Shown in pieces: positions 29,769-39,539 of a stretch of DNA of 64,000 bases. The notes under the pieces were generated by a model. It saw only the letters and a program-made list of their open reading frames with translations. It ran no database searches and had not been told where the DNA came from. The stretch is from Lachnospiraceae bacterium (GTDB lineage: Bacteria; Bacillota; Clostridia; Lachnospirales; Lachnospiraceae), in assembly GCA_017470735.1 (NCBI GenBank), contig JAFUYB010000058.1, forward strand, positions 1 to 64,000, in the 5' to 3' direction. Positions within the stretch are counted from its first letter, which is position 1, and each line of letters starts with the position of its first letter. The translations under genes and the position numbers were made by a program.

Positions 29769-30833
29769 TCACGCATCCCCCATCATCTCTATAAACCGGT
29801 CAAACAGCACGCCGCTGTCGAGCGGTCCCGGTGAAGCTTCGGGATGGAACTGTACCGTGAAAATGTTTTTGTTTAAATACCGCAGTCCCTCATTCGTCCC
29901 ATCGTTGACATTAGTAAAGGACGGCACTGCAACATCCTTTGGCAGACTTTCCACATCCACCACATAACCGTGGTTTTGGGAAGAAATGTATACCCTGCCG
30001 GTTTCGGCATCCTTCACCGGATGGTTGCCGCCCCGGTGTCCGTATTTCATCTTGTGCGTGTCTGCCCCGTTGGCGAGCGCCATCAGCTGATGCCCGAGAC
30101 AGATGGCAAAAATCGGCACATCCGACTCATAGAGCAATTTGATCTGTTCAATGATATCCGTACAGCTTTTCGGATCGCCGGGTCCGTTCGAGAGCATAAT
30201 GCCGTCCGGCATGCTGTCCAATATCCTCTGTGCCGGTGTGTGCGCCGGATAGACCGTCACCTCGCAGCCACGCTCGTTTAAGGCTTGGGCAATGCTTTTT
30301 TTCGCTCCCAGATCAAGCAGTGCCACACGGTATCCCTTCCCCGGCAGAACTGTGCTCTTCCGGCAGGTCACCCTGGAAACGACATCTCCTACCTCGTATG
30401 CCCGTATCTGCGGCAGCACCTCCCCGACTTCCACAGCCTCGGTCGTGATCATTCCGTTCATCGTGCCTTTGTCCCGCAGCAGCTTGACAAGTGCCCTTGT
30501 GTCAATACCGCAGATGCCCGGTATGTCCTGCGCGAGCAGAAAATCCGAAAGGCTTCCTTCACAGCGGAAATTGCTCGCCTGCCGCGACAGCTCCCGCACG
30601 ATATAGCCGTCCACCCATGACCGACCGGACTCCATATCCGGCGTCACGCCGTAATTGCCGATCAGCGGATAGGTCATCGCCACCGCCTGTCCCGCGTAGG
30701 ATGGATCGGTCAGCACTTCCAGATAGCCGGTCATCGATGTATTGAAAACGATCTCACTGATCGTCGTCCTGGTTGATCCGATACTCGCACCGGTGAAAAC
30801 CGTGCCGTCCTCCAGTATCAGTTTTGCCTGCAT
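29769..30833 (-). CDS. carA: Carbamoyl phosphate synthase small (glutaminase) subunit
   Basis: 354 residues. Hydrolyses glutamine to feed CarB. N-terminal CPSase domain ([17 protein letters not shown]) and a class I amidotransferase domain with nucleophile Cys in [13 protein letters not shown] and the HPE triad residues in [11 protein letters not shown]. First gene of carA-carB-metH; 48 bases separate it from the purL stop, so it may belong to the same transcript as purL. Confidence 0.96.
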   Translation of the reverse strand: MQAKLILEDGTVFTGASIGSTRTTISEIVFNTSMTGYLEVLTDPSYAGQAVAMTYPLIGNYGVTPDMESGRSWVDGYIVRELSRQASNFRCEGSLSDFLLAQDIPGICGIDTRALVKLLRDKGTMNGMITTEAVEVGEVLPQIRAYEVGDVVSRVTCRKSTVLPGKGYRVALLDLGAKKSIAQALNERGCEVTVYPAHTPAQRILDSMPDGIMLSNGPGDPKSCTDIIEQIKLLYESDVPIFAICLGHQLMALANGADTHKMKYGHRGGNHPVKDAETGRVYISSQNHGYVVDVESLPKDVAVPSFTNVNDGTNEGLRYLNKNIFTVQFHPEASPGPLDSGVLFDRFIEMMGDA

Positions 30834-30881
30834 AGTTTCTCCTTTTTAATCTATGATATGGATTACTTCGCATATCGGCGA

Positions 30882-33800
30882 TCACTGGAAGTATTTAACT
30901 CCCGATTCAAACAATTTCATGTCCTTATTCCCATAGATATTTTTCATCACGCCCTTGCCAAGCCGCTCGGAGTGACACATCTTGCCATACACACGGCCGT
31001 CCGGACTCGTAATGCCCTCGATCGCGTAGTCAGAACCGTTGATATTCCATTCGTCATCCATCGTAGGCGTACCGGACGCGTCCACATACTGGGTTGCCAC
31101 CTGGCCGTTGGCAAACAAAGTTCGGATCACATCTGCGTCAGCGACAAACCGTCCCTCACCGTGGGACGCCGGAATCGCGTAAACCTGCCCCAGCCCTGCG
31201 TTCGCAAGCCACGGCGACTTGCTGCTGACTACTTTGGTATAGGCCACCTTTGACACATGCCGCCCAATCGTATTGTAGGTCAATGTCGGCGATGTCTCAT
31301 CCTGCGGACGGATCCTGCCATCCGGCACCAATCCGAGCTTGATCAGCGCCTGGAAGCCGTTGCAGATGCCAAGCGCCAGTCCGTCCCGCCCATTCAGCAG
31401 CTTTGAAAACGCCTCTTTTACCCGTTCGTTGCGGAACGCCGTCGCAAAGAACTTCGCGCTGCCCTCCGGCTCATCACCTGCCGAAAATCCGCCGGGAAAC
31501 ATCACGATCTGCGCATTGCCGATGGCGCGGACGAACGCATCCACCGATTCCCGGATGTCCGTTTCATTCTGATTGCGGAAGACAATCGTCTCCGTCTCGG
31601 CACCTGCCAGCTTAAATACCTTTGCGCTGTCGTATTCACAGTTTGTCCCCGGAAATACCGGAATGAACACCCGCGGTTTCGCCACCTGATGCTTGCAGAT
31701 ATAAATCTGCTTTTCTTCATACTGGTAATGCTTCCAGTCCATATCCTCTGTGGCATCATCCTTTGCGGGATGCAGCTGTGCAGAAGCTCCCGTCTTTGTG
31801 TGGAAGACACTTTCCAGCGGCTCCTGCCACTTTTTGATCGCTTCATCAAGCGGATATTCCAGCTTGCCGTAGCTTAAGCTCTTTTCCTCGCCGACCTGGC
31901 CGATCAGCTTGACAGCACCCGACAGACCGCATTTTTCCGCTTCCTTCAGCACCGCTGCCCCATCCTGGACTTCAAGGACAAAAGATCCGGTCTCCGGCGC
32001 AAACAATTCTGTCACGGAAAGCGCCTGATCATCCAGGATCACGCCCAGCCCATTGCCGAACGCCATCCTTGCCACTGCCGCAAACACTCCGTATCCGTCC
32101 ACGACATACGCCGCCGCGATCCTTCCCTTTTTCATCTGTCCATGGACGAAATCGAACAGCCGCATCGCCTGTTCATAATCAATCAGATCGTAATCATCCC
32201 GCGCGAGCTTCGCGAGCACCAGACGGTCGCCCTCTTCCTTCAGCTCCGGCGTTACGATCTCTGCCTCCCGTGCCGTATCCACCGCAAAGGACACCAGCGT
32301 CGGCGGCACATCGATCTCATTGAAGGTGCCGGACATCGAATCCTTTCCGCCGATCGACGGCAGACCGAAACCGATCTGCGCCGCATAGGCTCCCAACAAC
32401 GCCGCAAAAGGCTGGCTCCAGCGGTGCGGATCGTCCGTCATCCTCCGGAAATATTCCTGGAACGAAAACCGTATTTTGGAGTAATCCCCGCCGCTCGCCA
32501 CGATCCGCGCCACCGACTCGGTCACCGCATACACCGCGCCGTGGTACGGGCTCCAGCTCGACAGATACGGATCAAAGCCGTATGCCATCATTGATACCGC
32601 GTCGCATTTTCCATCCGTCACTGGAAATTTCGCGACCATCGACTGTGCCGGTGTCAGCTGACGCTGCCCGCCGTGGGGCATCAAAACAGACGCGGCGCCG
32701 ATCGAACTGTCAAACATCTCAACCAGCCCCTTCTGGCTTGCCACATTCAAATCCTGCAGAACCTTCGTAAAGGCTGCTTCTATATCGCCATCCGCTACCG
32801 CTTTCTGCACCTCATCCGATGCACACGATTTGAAATAATTGTCTGCCTCGGATGGCATCTCCACCGCGACATCCGTCTCCTGATGCGCCCCATTCGTATC
32901 CAAAAACGCACGGGACAGATCCACGATCGCCTTGCCGCGCCAGTTTAAGACCAGCCTCGGCTCCTCCGTCACGACCGCTACCTTTGTCGCCTCCAGATTC
33001 TCCTCCGCCGCGTAGTCCAGGAATGCATCCACATCCTCCGGCGCCACCACAACCGCCATCCGCTCCTGCGATTCGGAAATCGCCAGCTCCGTACCATCCA
33101 GCCCGAAATATTTTTTCGGCACGGCGTCCAGATCGACGGTCAGCCCATCCGCCAGCTCACCGATCGCCACCGATACACCGCCTGCGCCGAAGTCATTGCA
33201 CTTTTTGATCAGCAGACTGACCTCTTCGCGCCGGAACAGCCGCTGCAGCTTCCTCTCCGTCGGCGGATTGCCCTTCTGCACCTCTGCCCCGCATTCCACC
33301 GTGGATTTCGTATCGTGCGCCTTGGATGAACCGGTCGCTCCGCCGATGCCGTCCCGTCCGGTGCGTCCGCCCAGGAGGATAATGATATCCCCCGGATCGG
33401 ACGTGAGACGCTTTACCGCCCGCCGTGGAGCCGCCGCCATGACTGCGCCGATCTCCATCCTTTTTGCCACATAATCGGGATGGTAAATCTCATTTACATA
33501 ACCGGTCGAAAGTCCGATCTGGTTGCCATAGGAGCTGTAGCCATGCGCCGCCTCGCGGACGATCTTCATCTGGGGCAATTTCCCCTCCATCGGCTTTTGG
33601 GTCGCGAACTTCGTCGGATCCGCCGCACCGGTCACGCGCATCGCCTGATACACATAAGTCCGTCCCGAAAGCGGGTCACGGATCGCTCCGCCCAGACAGG
33701 TCGCCGCCCCGCCGAACGGCTCGATCTCGGTCGGATGATTGTGCGTCTCATTTTTGAAATTTAAAAGCCACTCTTCGGTCTGCCCGTCCACCTCGACCGG

Positions 33801-34772
33801 AACCACGATCGAGCAGGCATTGATCTCATCGGACTCCTCCTGATCGTCGAGCTTTCCTTCGGCTTTCAGCTTTTTCGCCGCCAGCACCGCCAAGTCCATC
33901 AGACAGACGAATTTATCCTCCCTGTCTCCATACATTTTGGCAAAGTCCTTGCGGTACTGCGCAAAGGTATCCTCGATCGGCTTGCGGTAATAGCCGTCTT
34001 CAAAAGTAACGTGCTTTAATTCCGTTGAAAAAGTCGTATGCCGGCAGTGATCTGACCAGTAAGTATCCAGCACACGGATCTCAGTGATCGTCGGATCGCG
34101 GTGCTCTTCGTTACGGAAATAATTTTGAATATGGCAAAAATCCGCAAAGGTCATCGCCAGCGACAGCGAATCGTATAAATCTTGCAGCGGCTTTTGTTCC
34201 ATCGTCATAAAGCCGTCAAGTATTTCCACATCCTCCGGCTCCGGATAATCCTCCGTCAAAGTATCCGGCAAAGTTTCTCCTACCTCGGCGGAATCCACCG
34301 GGTTGATGCAGTATTCGCGGATCGTTGCAAACTCCTCATCCGAAATATCCCCTTCCACGATGTAGGTTGTCGCCGTGCGGATCACAGGCTCTTCGTCCTC
34401 TTTTAACAGCTTTAAGCACTGCTCCGCGGAGTCCGCCCGCTGGTCGTACTGCCCCGGCAGATAAGCAACAGTGAACACGCGTCCTGCTTGTGAAACATCT
34501 CCCGTATCACCCGAACCGCTGTCCGCTTTCAGAAGCTCCGACGCATCCTGCACTCCTTCGTACAGATTGTCCACCGGCGGCTCGGCAAAGACCGTATTCT
34601 TCGCAGCCTCATACACCTGATCCGATACGCCCTCCATATCGTACCGGGCCAGCATCCGCACGCCCTTTACGCCCCCGATCGAAAGGTAATGCCGGAATTC
34701 GTGTGCCAGCTCCTTTGCCGCACCCGCGTATTCCTGCTTCTTTTCCACATAAATCCGTCTGACCCCTGCCAT
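30882..34772 (-). CDS. purL: Phosphoribosylformylglycinamidine synthase, single-chain PurL
   Basis: 1296 residues. Converts FGAR, glutamine and ATP to FGAM in purine synthesis. It is the long fused form: linker and catalytic AIRS-type halves (ATP-site segments such as TEIRVLDTYWSDHCRHTTF and NHPTEIEPFGGAATCLGG) followed by a glutaminase domain (PVFPGTNCEYDSAK, nucleophile Cys in LALGICNGFQALIKLG, ASHGEGRF). Start MAGVRRIYVEKK has a GGAGAAG box. A TATACT 45 bases upstream may be its -10. Confidence 0.95.
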   Translation of the reverse strand: MAGVRRIYVEKKQEYAGAAKELAHEFRHYLSIGGVKGVRMLARYDMEGVSDQVYEAAKNTVFAEPPVDNLYEGVQDASELLKADSGSGDTGDVSQAGRVFTVAYLPGQYDQRADSAEQCLKLLKEDEEPVIRTATTYIVEGDISDEEFATIREYCINPVDSAEVGETLPDTLTEDYPEPEDVEILDGFMTMEQKPLQDLYDSLSLAMTFADFCHIQNYFRNEEHRDPTITEIRVLDTYWSDHCRHTTFSTELKHVTFEDGYYRKPIEDTFAQYRKDFAKMYGDREDKFVCLMDLAVLAAKKLKAEGKLDDQEESDEINACSIVVPVEVDGQTEEWLLNFKNETHNHPTEIEPFGGAATCLGGAIRDPLSGRTYVYQAMRVTGAADPTKFATQKPMEGKLPQMKIVREAAHGYSSYGNQIGLSTGYVNEIYHPDYVAKRMEIGAVMAAAPRRAVKRLTSDPGDIIILLGGRTGRDGIGGATGSSKAHDTKSTVECGAEVQKGNPPTERKLQRLFRREEVSLLIKKCNDFGAGGVSVAIGELADGLTVDLDAVPKKYFGLDGTELAISESQERMAVVVAPEDVDAFLDYAAEENLEATKVAVVTEEPRLVLNWRGKAIVDLSRAFLDTNGAHQETDVAVEMPSEADNYFKSCASDEVQKAVADGDIEAAFTKVLQDLNVASQKGLVEMFDSSIGAASVLMPHGGQRQLTPAQSMVAKFPVTDGKCDAVSMMAYGFDPYLSSWSPYHGAVYAVTESVARIVASGGDYSKIRFSFQEYFRRMTDDPHRWSQPFAALLGAYAAQIGFGLPSIGGKDSMSGTFNEIDVPPTLVSFAVDTAREAEIVTPELKEEGDRLVLAKLARDDYDLIDYEQAMRLFDFVHGQMKKGRIAAAYVVDGYGVFAAVARMAFGNGLGVILDDQALSVTELFAPETGSFVLEVQDGAAVLKEAEKCGLSGAVKLIGQVGEEKSLSYGKLEYPLDEAIKKWQEPLESVFHTKTGASAQLHPAKDDATEDMDWKHYQYEEKQIYICKHQVAKPRVFIPVFPGTNCEYDSAKVFKLAGAETETIVFRNQNETDIRESVDAFVRAIGNAQIVMFPGGFSAGDEPEGSAKFFATAFRNERVKEAFSKLLNGRDGLALGICNGFQALIKLGLVPDGRIRPQDETSPTLTYNTIGRHVSKVAYTKVVSSKSPWLANAGLGQVYAIPASHGEGRFVADADVIRTLFANGQVATQYVDASGTPTMDDEWNINGSDYAIEGITSPDGRVYGKMCHSERLGKGVMKNIYGNKDMKLFESGVKYFQ

Positions 34773-34841
34773 ATTCTTCTCCTTTTTTTGCTTTTGGATA
34801 AATCATCTAAGTATAACACAAACCCGGCAGAAATGAAAATG

Positions 34842-37241
34842 CTATACTTCAGTCATTCCTTTCATTCCTTTCCAAAAATCCATAACTATTTCCTTCACCT
34901 GCGGCTGCGTCACCACCTTCACATCCGTCCACTCGCGCGGAAATACGCCGCGGTAATCTGACCGCAGAAAACGCTCATCCAAAAGCGCGACTACTCCGAC
35001 ATCCTCTGCCGTGCGGATGACCCGGCCTGCCGCCTGCAGCACTTTATTCATTCCCGGATAAAGATAGGCGTATAAGAAACCGTCGCCGCTGTTATTTTCA
35101 AAATGATCCCGGATGATCTGACGCTCATGCGTCACCATCGGAAGCCCTGCCCCGAGGATGATTGCACCGATCAGACGCTCACCGGTCAGATCGATCCCCT
35201 CCGAAAAAATGCCGCCCATCACGCAAAAACCGATCAGCGTCCCTTCCGAAGCACCATTGTCAAACCGCTCCAAAAATGCCGCCCGCTGATTCTCATCCAT
35301 CTCAGGTTTCTGCAGCAGCAATTCCGCATCCTCCGGCAGATCGTCTGCCAGTCTTTCGTACACCTGCTCCAAAAACGCGAAGGACGGTCCGTATACCATA
35401 TAATTCCCGCTCCGGACACTGACGATGTCCCGGATATACTGCGCAAACCGTTCATACTCATCCGGCCCCCGCCTGCGGTAGAGGCTGGTCACATCCCTGC
35501 CAAGCACCAAAAGCCTCTTTTTTGCATCAAAAGAGCTGGTCGCATAGACCGCATACGGATTCTCTTCCTCGCAGAGCAGCTTCTTATAATAATTGACCGG
35601 CAAAAGCGTTGCAGAAAAAAACACCGACGCCCTTGCCATCGCGAGTCTTGCGGCAAGCTGGCGCGATGGATCGATGCAGAACAATTTGACATAAAAACAG
35701 CCGTTATCCATAAAGTCGCAGTAAATCCTGTAATGGTCATCCAGACATTCGGACATATTCAAAAAATGGCGCACGGCAAAATAAAATTCCCGGATCTCAT
35801 CCATATGCGCGATCTCAATGCGTTTTTCAAAAAACTTATCCAGCGCATTCGACACGCGGAGCAGCGCGACGATCAATTCATCCACATCCCGAAGCAACAG
35901 ATAATCTTCGCACTGCCGCTTCCACGCCAGAAGAATCCGGTTGCACTTATCAAGCGCCGATGGAATGCCGCCATTGTAGGTTTTAAAATATTTTTTGATC
36001 TCTAAAAATTTCTCCTTGACCAGCACTGCCGAATACATTTCCCGGGCACGGTCAACGAGATTGTGCGCTTCATCGACCAAAAGCAGATACTCCCCGCTGC
36101 TTCCCTCACCGAAAAACCGTTCCAGCGCCACATTCGGGTCAAAGGCATAATTGTAATCCCCGACCACGCCGTCACAAAAGCTTGCCAAATCCAGCGACAG
36201 CTCAAACGGACAGACTTCGCTTTCTGCCGCATGCTCCTCAACGGTCTGCCGTATAAACAGGTTCTTTGCGGTAAGCAGCTCATACAGCGCATCATTGATC
36301 CGGTCATAATGCCCCTTCGCGCGCGGACAGTCAACCGGATTGCATTTCCGCTCATCCAAAGGACAGATTTTATCCTTTGCCGTGATTTCCACCGCCTTAA
36401 ACCGCAGTCCCTTTTTCTGGAGCAACGAGAATGTATCCACCGCAACCGAACGGGCCGCTGTCTTTGCCGTCAGATAAAACACTGTCTCCGCCAAGCCCTC
36501 GCCGACCGCTTTGACCGCAGGAAATATCGCAGAAATCGTCTTGCCCGTTCCGCATGGTGCTTCGATGAACAGAGTCTTGCCGCGTTGGACCGTCCGGTAG
36601 ACATCGCTCGCAAGCTTCTTCTGTCCGGGACGGTAAGAAAAGGGAAATGCCAGTTCACGGATCGACCGCGTCCTTTGGATGCGCCATTCATACGAAAAAT
36701 CCGACCACCTGCGGTACTGCGCCATCAGCTGCCCGAACCATTCCGCTATTTCTTCCCATGAATACCGCTCCTTAAAACGGCGGATGTCCTCATCCTTTTC
36801 CAGCGATCCATAGGTCATCTGCACGCTGATTTCCGACAGTTCATTTTGCAGGGCATAAATGTACGCATAGCACTTTGCCTGCGCCAGATGCACGGCCACC
36901 GGCTCCTCCATCGCCATCACATCCGCATAGACGCCTTTGATCTCGTCAATCGTCACCTCCGGCGTCTGATCCGGTTTTTCACCAAGGATGATCCCGTCCG
37001 CCCGCCCGTCGATCGTCACATCGTATTGGTCAAACGAAACCGTGTGGGATAGCGTTACCTCCGCGTGATAATTGCCGCCCATCCTGCCCTGGATTTTCCG
37101 GTGCAGCTTTGCGCCTTTTTGCATAGCCGACAGTGACGCCATGCCGCCCCGCCCTTCCTCAATGTCACCGCTTCGCAGCACGAATTCGACAAGCGCCCGC
37201 ACGGAAAGATGAAATTGTACGCGTTCTTCCTGATTCTCCAT
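34842..37241 (-). CDS. XPD/DinG-like superfamily 2 DNA helicase with iron-sulfur cluster
   Basis: 799 residues from ATG 37241. Motif I FIEAPCGTGKTISAIFP, the DEAH box LLLVDEAHNLVDRAREM, and a four-cysteine FeS domain between them (CPLDERKCNPVDCPRAKG plus a later EVCPF) place it with the Rad3/XPD-DinG helicases that unwind DNA 5' to 3'. Late motifs FSATLLPVNYY and QAAGRVIRTAEDVG are present. No ribosome binding site precedes 37241, and a TATAAT (minus strand) lies only 7 bases away, so the mRNA may be leaderless or the true start may be the ATG at 37301. Likely a repair helicase; partner unknown. Confidence 0.88.
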   Translation of the reverse strand: MENQEERVQFHLSVRALVEFVLRSGDIEEGRGGMASLSAMQKGAKLHRKIQGRMGGNYHAEVTLSHTVSFDQYDVTIDGRADGIILGEKPDQTPEVTIDEIKGVYADVMAMEEPVAVHLAQAKCYAYIYALQNELSEISVQMTYGSLEKDEDIRRFKERYSWEEIAEWFGQLMAQYRRWSDFSYEWRIQRTRSIRELAFPFSYRPGQKKLASDVYRTVQRGKTLFIEAPCGTGKTISAIFPAVKAVGEGLAETVFYLTAKTAARSVAVDTFSLLQKKGLRFKAVEITAKDKICPLDERKCNPVDCPRAKGHYDRINDALYELLTAKNLFIRQTVEEHAAESEVCPFELSLDLASFCDGVVGDYNYAFDPNVALERFFGEGSSGEYLLLVDEAHNLVDRAREMYSAVLVKEKFLEIKKYFKTYNGGIPSALDKCNRILLAWKRQCEDYLLLRDVDELIVALLRVSNALDKFFEKRIEIAHMDEIREFYFAVRHFLNMSECLDDHYRIYCDFMDNGCFYVKLFCIDPSRQLAARLAMARASVFFSATLLPVNYYKKLLCEEENPYAVYATSSFDAKKRLLVLGRDVTSLYRRRGPDEYERFAQYIRDIVSVRSGNYMVYGPSFAFLEQVYERLADDLPEDAELLLQKPEMDENQRAAFLERFDNGASEGTLIGFCVMGGIFSEGIDLTGERLIGAIILGAGLPMVTHERQIIRDHFENNSGDGFLYAYLYPGMNKVLQAAGRVIRTAEDVGVVALLDERFLRSDYRGVFPREWTDVKVVTQPQVKEIVMDFWKGMKGMTEV

Positions 37242-37328
37242 ACACATTATTATAAAGAAAAAGGCAATCGGAAACCAGTCCAATCGCCCTCGTTCATTCA
37301 CATATTTTCTTTTTCATCACTATCGCCC

Positions 37329-37556
37329 CTAAGCAATGGCAAACTTTTGAATCGAACGCCCAAAGGATTCATCCTCGCCGCGGCAGACGACCTGCATCTC
37401 CCGTTCCAGTGCCTGCGTCAGCACGCCGATGAATGATTTCGCATCCAGATAACAACTGCCGCCCTTTAAATCGATATCAAAGTCATACTTCGATGCGATA
37501 TTGACAAACTCCTGCACCTCAGCCGGATTGTTCAGCTTGATATGAACATTCCTCAT
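37329..37556 (-). CDS. HPr-fold protein lacking the phosphorylated histidine
   Basis: 75 residues. The overall pattern matches HPr of the phosphotransferase system (an EFVNIASKYDFDIDL helix-strand region and DAKSFIGVLTQAL helix), but no His stands where HPr has its active-site His15 and the Ser46 region is altered. So it probably does not carry phosphate and may be structural or regulatory; such degenerate HPr-like proteins are common in Lachnospiraceae. Good ribosome binding site GAGAGGTGATATC. Confidence 0.7.
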   Translation of the reverse strand: MRNVHIKLNNPAEVQEFVNIASKYDFDIDLKGGSCYLDAKSFIGVLTQALEREMQVVCRGEDESFGRSIQKFAIA

Positions 37557-37823
37557 GATATCACCTCTCTTCTCCTGATATACTTACTCTTGTTGCTCCC
37601 CGATCCGAACCACAATCCGTAGTGGCTGAATCTATTTTTACAACCACGATATTGTGTTTTCGGATTCCGTGATATTAAACCATAGGAAACGAGAACAATC
37701 AAGGACAGTTTTCAGCAAAATATTCAACAAAATAGCTGTGATATTGTATAAAGTGCACAAAAATTGCCGTCTGAGGGAAGAGCGGCAATCCATTGATCAT
37801 CATTTTCCTGCCAACCAAAGCTG
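37557..37823. other. 267-base intergenic region with one terminator
   Basis: Holds the terminator of the HD-domain gene (37758-37788). Apart from that I see no gene, no consensus promoter for the HPr-like gene and no repeat. Confidence 0.5.
37758..37788 (-). terminator. Intrinsic terminator of the HD-domain gene
   Basis: Minus-strand stem TTGCCG / CGGCAA (37783-37788 and 37764-37769) with a 13-base loop, followed by five to six T residues (37758-37763). Confidence 0.65.
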
Positions 37824-38324
37824 TCACTGTTTTCTTTTTCCATTCCCCGGCTTAGACCAGTCCGCCGGAAATACAAAATCCGCCTCTAAGTCCCCGTTCA
37901 GAAACAGACGGCTGACCTCGTACTTGCGCTGGTACTCTCTGTCGGCATCCGTCACTTCTGCGAGGCGCGAGGTGTCCATATTGTGCAGCAGGTCAGATTT
38001 CTTGACCGCGCAGGCAAGCGGGTTTTCACAGATCGCGGACAGATATTCATAGTAATCAAAGTCGGGCGTATATTCTTTGGTCAAAAGAACAACGGCTTCC
38101 ACGATCTCCGGGGCAAAGCCCTCTTCCCGCAAGCGTGCGGCATCCACATCCGTGTCCTCAATGATATCGTGCAGCCAGCCGACCGTCTGCTGGGCAACCG
38201 TCTCACAGCCGCCTGCCACCGCCGCCAGATGCTCTTCATACGGATGTCCGCCCCTGTCCGTCTGACCCGCATGCGCTGCCTTCGCAAAACGGATCGCCTT
38301 TTTGAGCTGCTCCTGTTCCGTCAT
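37824..38324 (-). CDS. HD-domain hydrolase, (p)ppGpp-hydrolase-like
   Basis: 166 residues. Contains His in AAHAGQTDRGGHPYEEHL, the HD pair in GWLHDIIEDTD and a later KKSDLLHNMDTSR, the arrangement of the RelA/SpoT hydrolase domain and of small alarmone hydrolases. A role in cleaving ppGpp or a related nucleotide is inferred from this; other HD phosphohydrolase substrates are possible. Stand-alone gene with its own terminator. Confidence 0.75.
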   Translation of the reverse strand: MTEQEQLKKAIRFAKAAHAGQTDRGGHPYEEHLAAVAGGCETVAQQTVGWLHDIIEDTDVDAARLREEGFAPEIVEAVVLLTKEYTPDFDYYEYLSAICENPLACAVKKSDLLHNMDTSRLAEVTDADREYQRKYEVSRLFLNGDLEADFVFPADWSKPGNGKRKQ

Positions 38325-38410
38325 ACGATGCCCTTTCTTCTAAATTACCAAATCAATGATCCCGCCGTGAATGAAATTAAACGGCCAAGACATTCCGCCC
38401 GGATTTCCCA

Positions 38411-38499
38411 TTTCAAAAATCATCCATTCGTGCTATGATAATTGCAAACTGACAGAAACATATTATATTCAGCAACGAAAATGATTCCCGTTACTGAAT
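38411..38499 (+). promoter_or_regulatory. Promoter and leader hairpin before the 81-residue protein
   Basis: TTTCAA (38411-38416), 17 bp, extended -10 TGCTATGAT (TATGAT 38434-38439). In the leader an 11-bp stem with one mismatch (38467-38477 and 38489-38499) has an 11-base loop. Confidence 0.45.
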
Positions 38500-38523
38500 A
38501 CAATTATAACGAAAGGCAACACG

Positions 38524-38769
38524 ATGGTCAAACGGGAAAACCTGCTCGCATTGAGTTTTTATGAGAAATACCCATTTACAGGAAGCGATAACGGACTCCG
38601 CTACCGTATCGAAAAAAAAGAATCCGACAACGAAAAAAAGCTGTGCGCTACCGCATGGCGCAGTCCCCTCGCCTTTGACTATACGCCCGATGAGGACAAA
38701 ACAACCTTTCTCGCGGATTTTTCCGACGACGGACTCGTGGCTGTGGCGGAGTGGCTGAATACGCAATGA
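38524..38769 (+). CDS. Small conserved protein of unknown function
   Basis: 81 residues, soluble, no signal peptide. The start MVKRENLLALSFYEKYPFTG and the end GLVAVAEWLNTQ look like a family I recall as uncharacterised in Lachnospiraceae; the middle has SPLAFDYTPDEDKTT. No catalytic motif is apparent. AAAGG box 8 bases before the ATG; followed by a terminator. Function is not assignable. Confidence 0.7.
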   Translation: MVKRENLLALSFYEKYPFTGSDNGLRYRIEKKESDNEKKLCATAWRSPLAFDYTPDEDKTTFLADFSDDGLVAVAEWLNTQ

Positions 38770-38788
38770 ACCTTTCCCCACATAAAAA

Positions 38789-38817
38789 GACGGACCGCTT
38801 TTTGCAGTCCGCCTTTT
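38789..38817 (+). terminator. Intrinsic terminator after the 81-residue protein
   Basis: Stem GACGGACCGC / GCAGTCCGCC (38789-38798 and 38804-38813, two mismatches) followed by TTTT. Confidence 0.6.
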
Positions 38818-38903
38818 GCTCTCATCTGAAGCTCTTTGGGAGTTTCATGTTTCCTTATTCAATCGCGTTTCCGTGGTCGTAAAAACATCCTCTGTTAAGG
38901 ATA

Positions 38904-39344
38904 TTATCCCTCAATCGCGATGTACTTCTTCTCTTCCACTTCCGGCTTCTTCGGCTCAACCTTCGGGATGTCAACCGTCAGGACACCGTCCTCGTACTTC
39001 GCCTTGATATCGTCCTGCGTCACATCCTCGCCGACATAGAAGCTCCTCGACACGCTGCCGAAATAACGCTCGCGGCGAATGTAGTGTCCGTCATCGTCCT
39101 TTTCATCCTTGCTCGAACCGTGTGTCGCGGAAATCGTAAGGTAACCGTCCTTCAGTTCAGCCTGAATATCCTCTTTCTTCACGCCCGGCAGATTGACCGC
39201 CAGTTCAAACGCGTTGCCCTTTTCCTTGATATCCGTCTTCATCAGGCCATTGGCCGGCGCGCTCGGCGTCCGTGTCCTGCGCGGGAAATCAAAATCGAAA
39301 AAGTCATCCAATAAGTTCTCTCCAAAAATACTAGGCATCAACAT
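38904..39344 (-). CDS. Small heat-shock protein, Hsp20 family
   Basis: 146 residues. ATP-independent holdase. The alpha-crystallin domain (about 35-135) begins at MKTDIKEKGNAFELAVNLPG, includes the typical GVKKEDIQAELKDGYLTIS strand pair, and ends at AKYEDGVLTVDIPKVEP; a short EEKKYIAIEG tail follows. GGAGG ribosome binding site. The promoter overlaps a perfect CIRCE operator, so it is expected to be repressed by HrcA and induced by heat or misfolding. Confidence 0.94.
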   Translation of the reverse strand: MLMPSIFGENLLDDFFDFDFPRRTRTPSAPANGLMKTDIKEKGNAFELAVNLPGVKKEDIQAELKDGYLTISATHGSSKDEKDDDGHYIRRERYFGSVSRSFYVGEDVTQDDIKAKYEDGVLTVDIPKVEPKKPEVEEKKYIAIEG

Positions 39345-39491
39345 AAGTCATTCCTCCATTCTTTTTTTTTGCACTCTGCAGAACGCTGCCGCTCTCTTAT
39401 CATGGCTGCCCGATCCTGCTTAGTGTATTTTGACTGGTTTCTCTGTCTCGGAACTCTGATCTTTTTCCAATCCGTTCCTTAACATGACTAT

Positions 39492-39531
39492 GTTATACCA
39501 CTTATTAGCACTCTTGTCAAGTGAGTGCTAA
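39492..39531 (-). promoter_or_regulatory. hsp20 promoter with perfect CIRCE operator
   Basis: CIRCE: TTAGCACTC (39505-39513), 9 bases, GAGTGCTAA (39523-39531), an exact match to the HrcA consensus. Within it on the minus strand is TTGACA (39515-39520), then 17 bp, then TATAAC (39492-39497). HrcA binding would block polymerase. Confidence 0.93.
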
Positions 39532-39539
39532 TAATTTTT

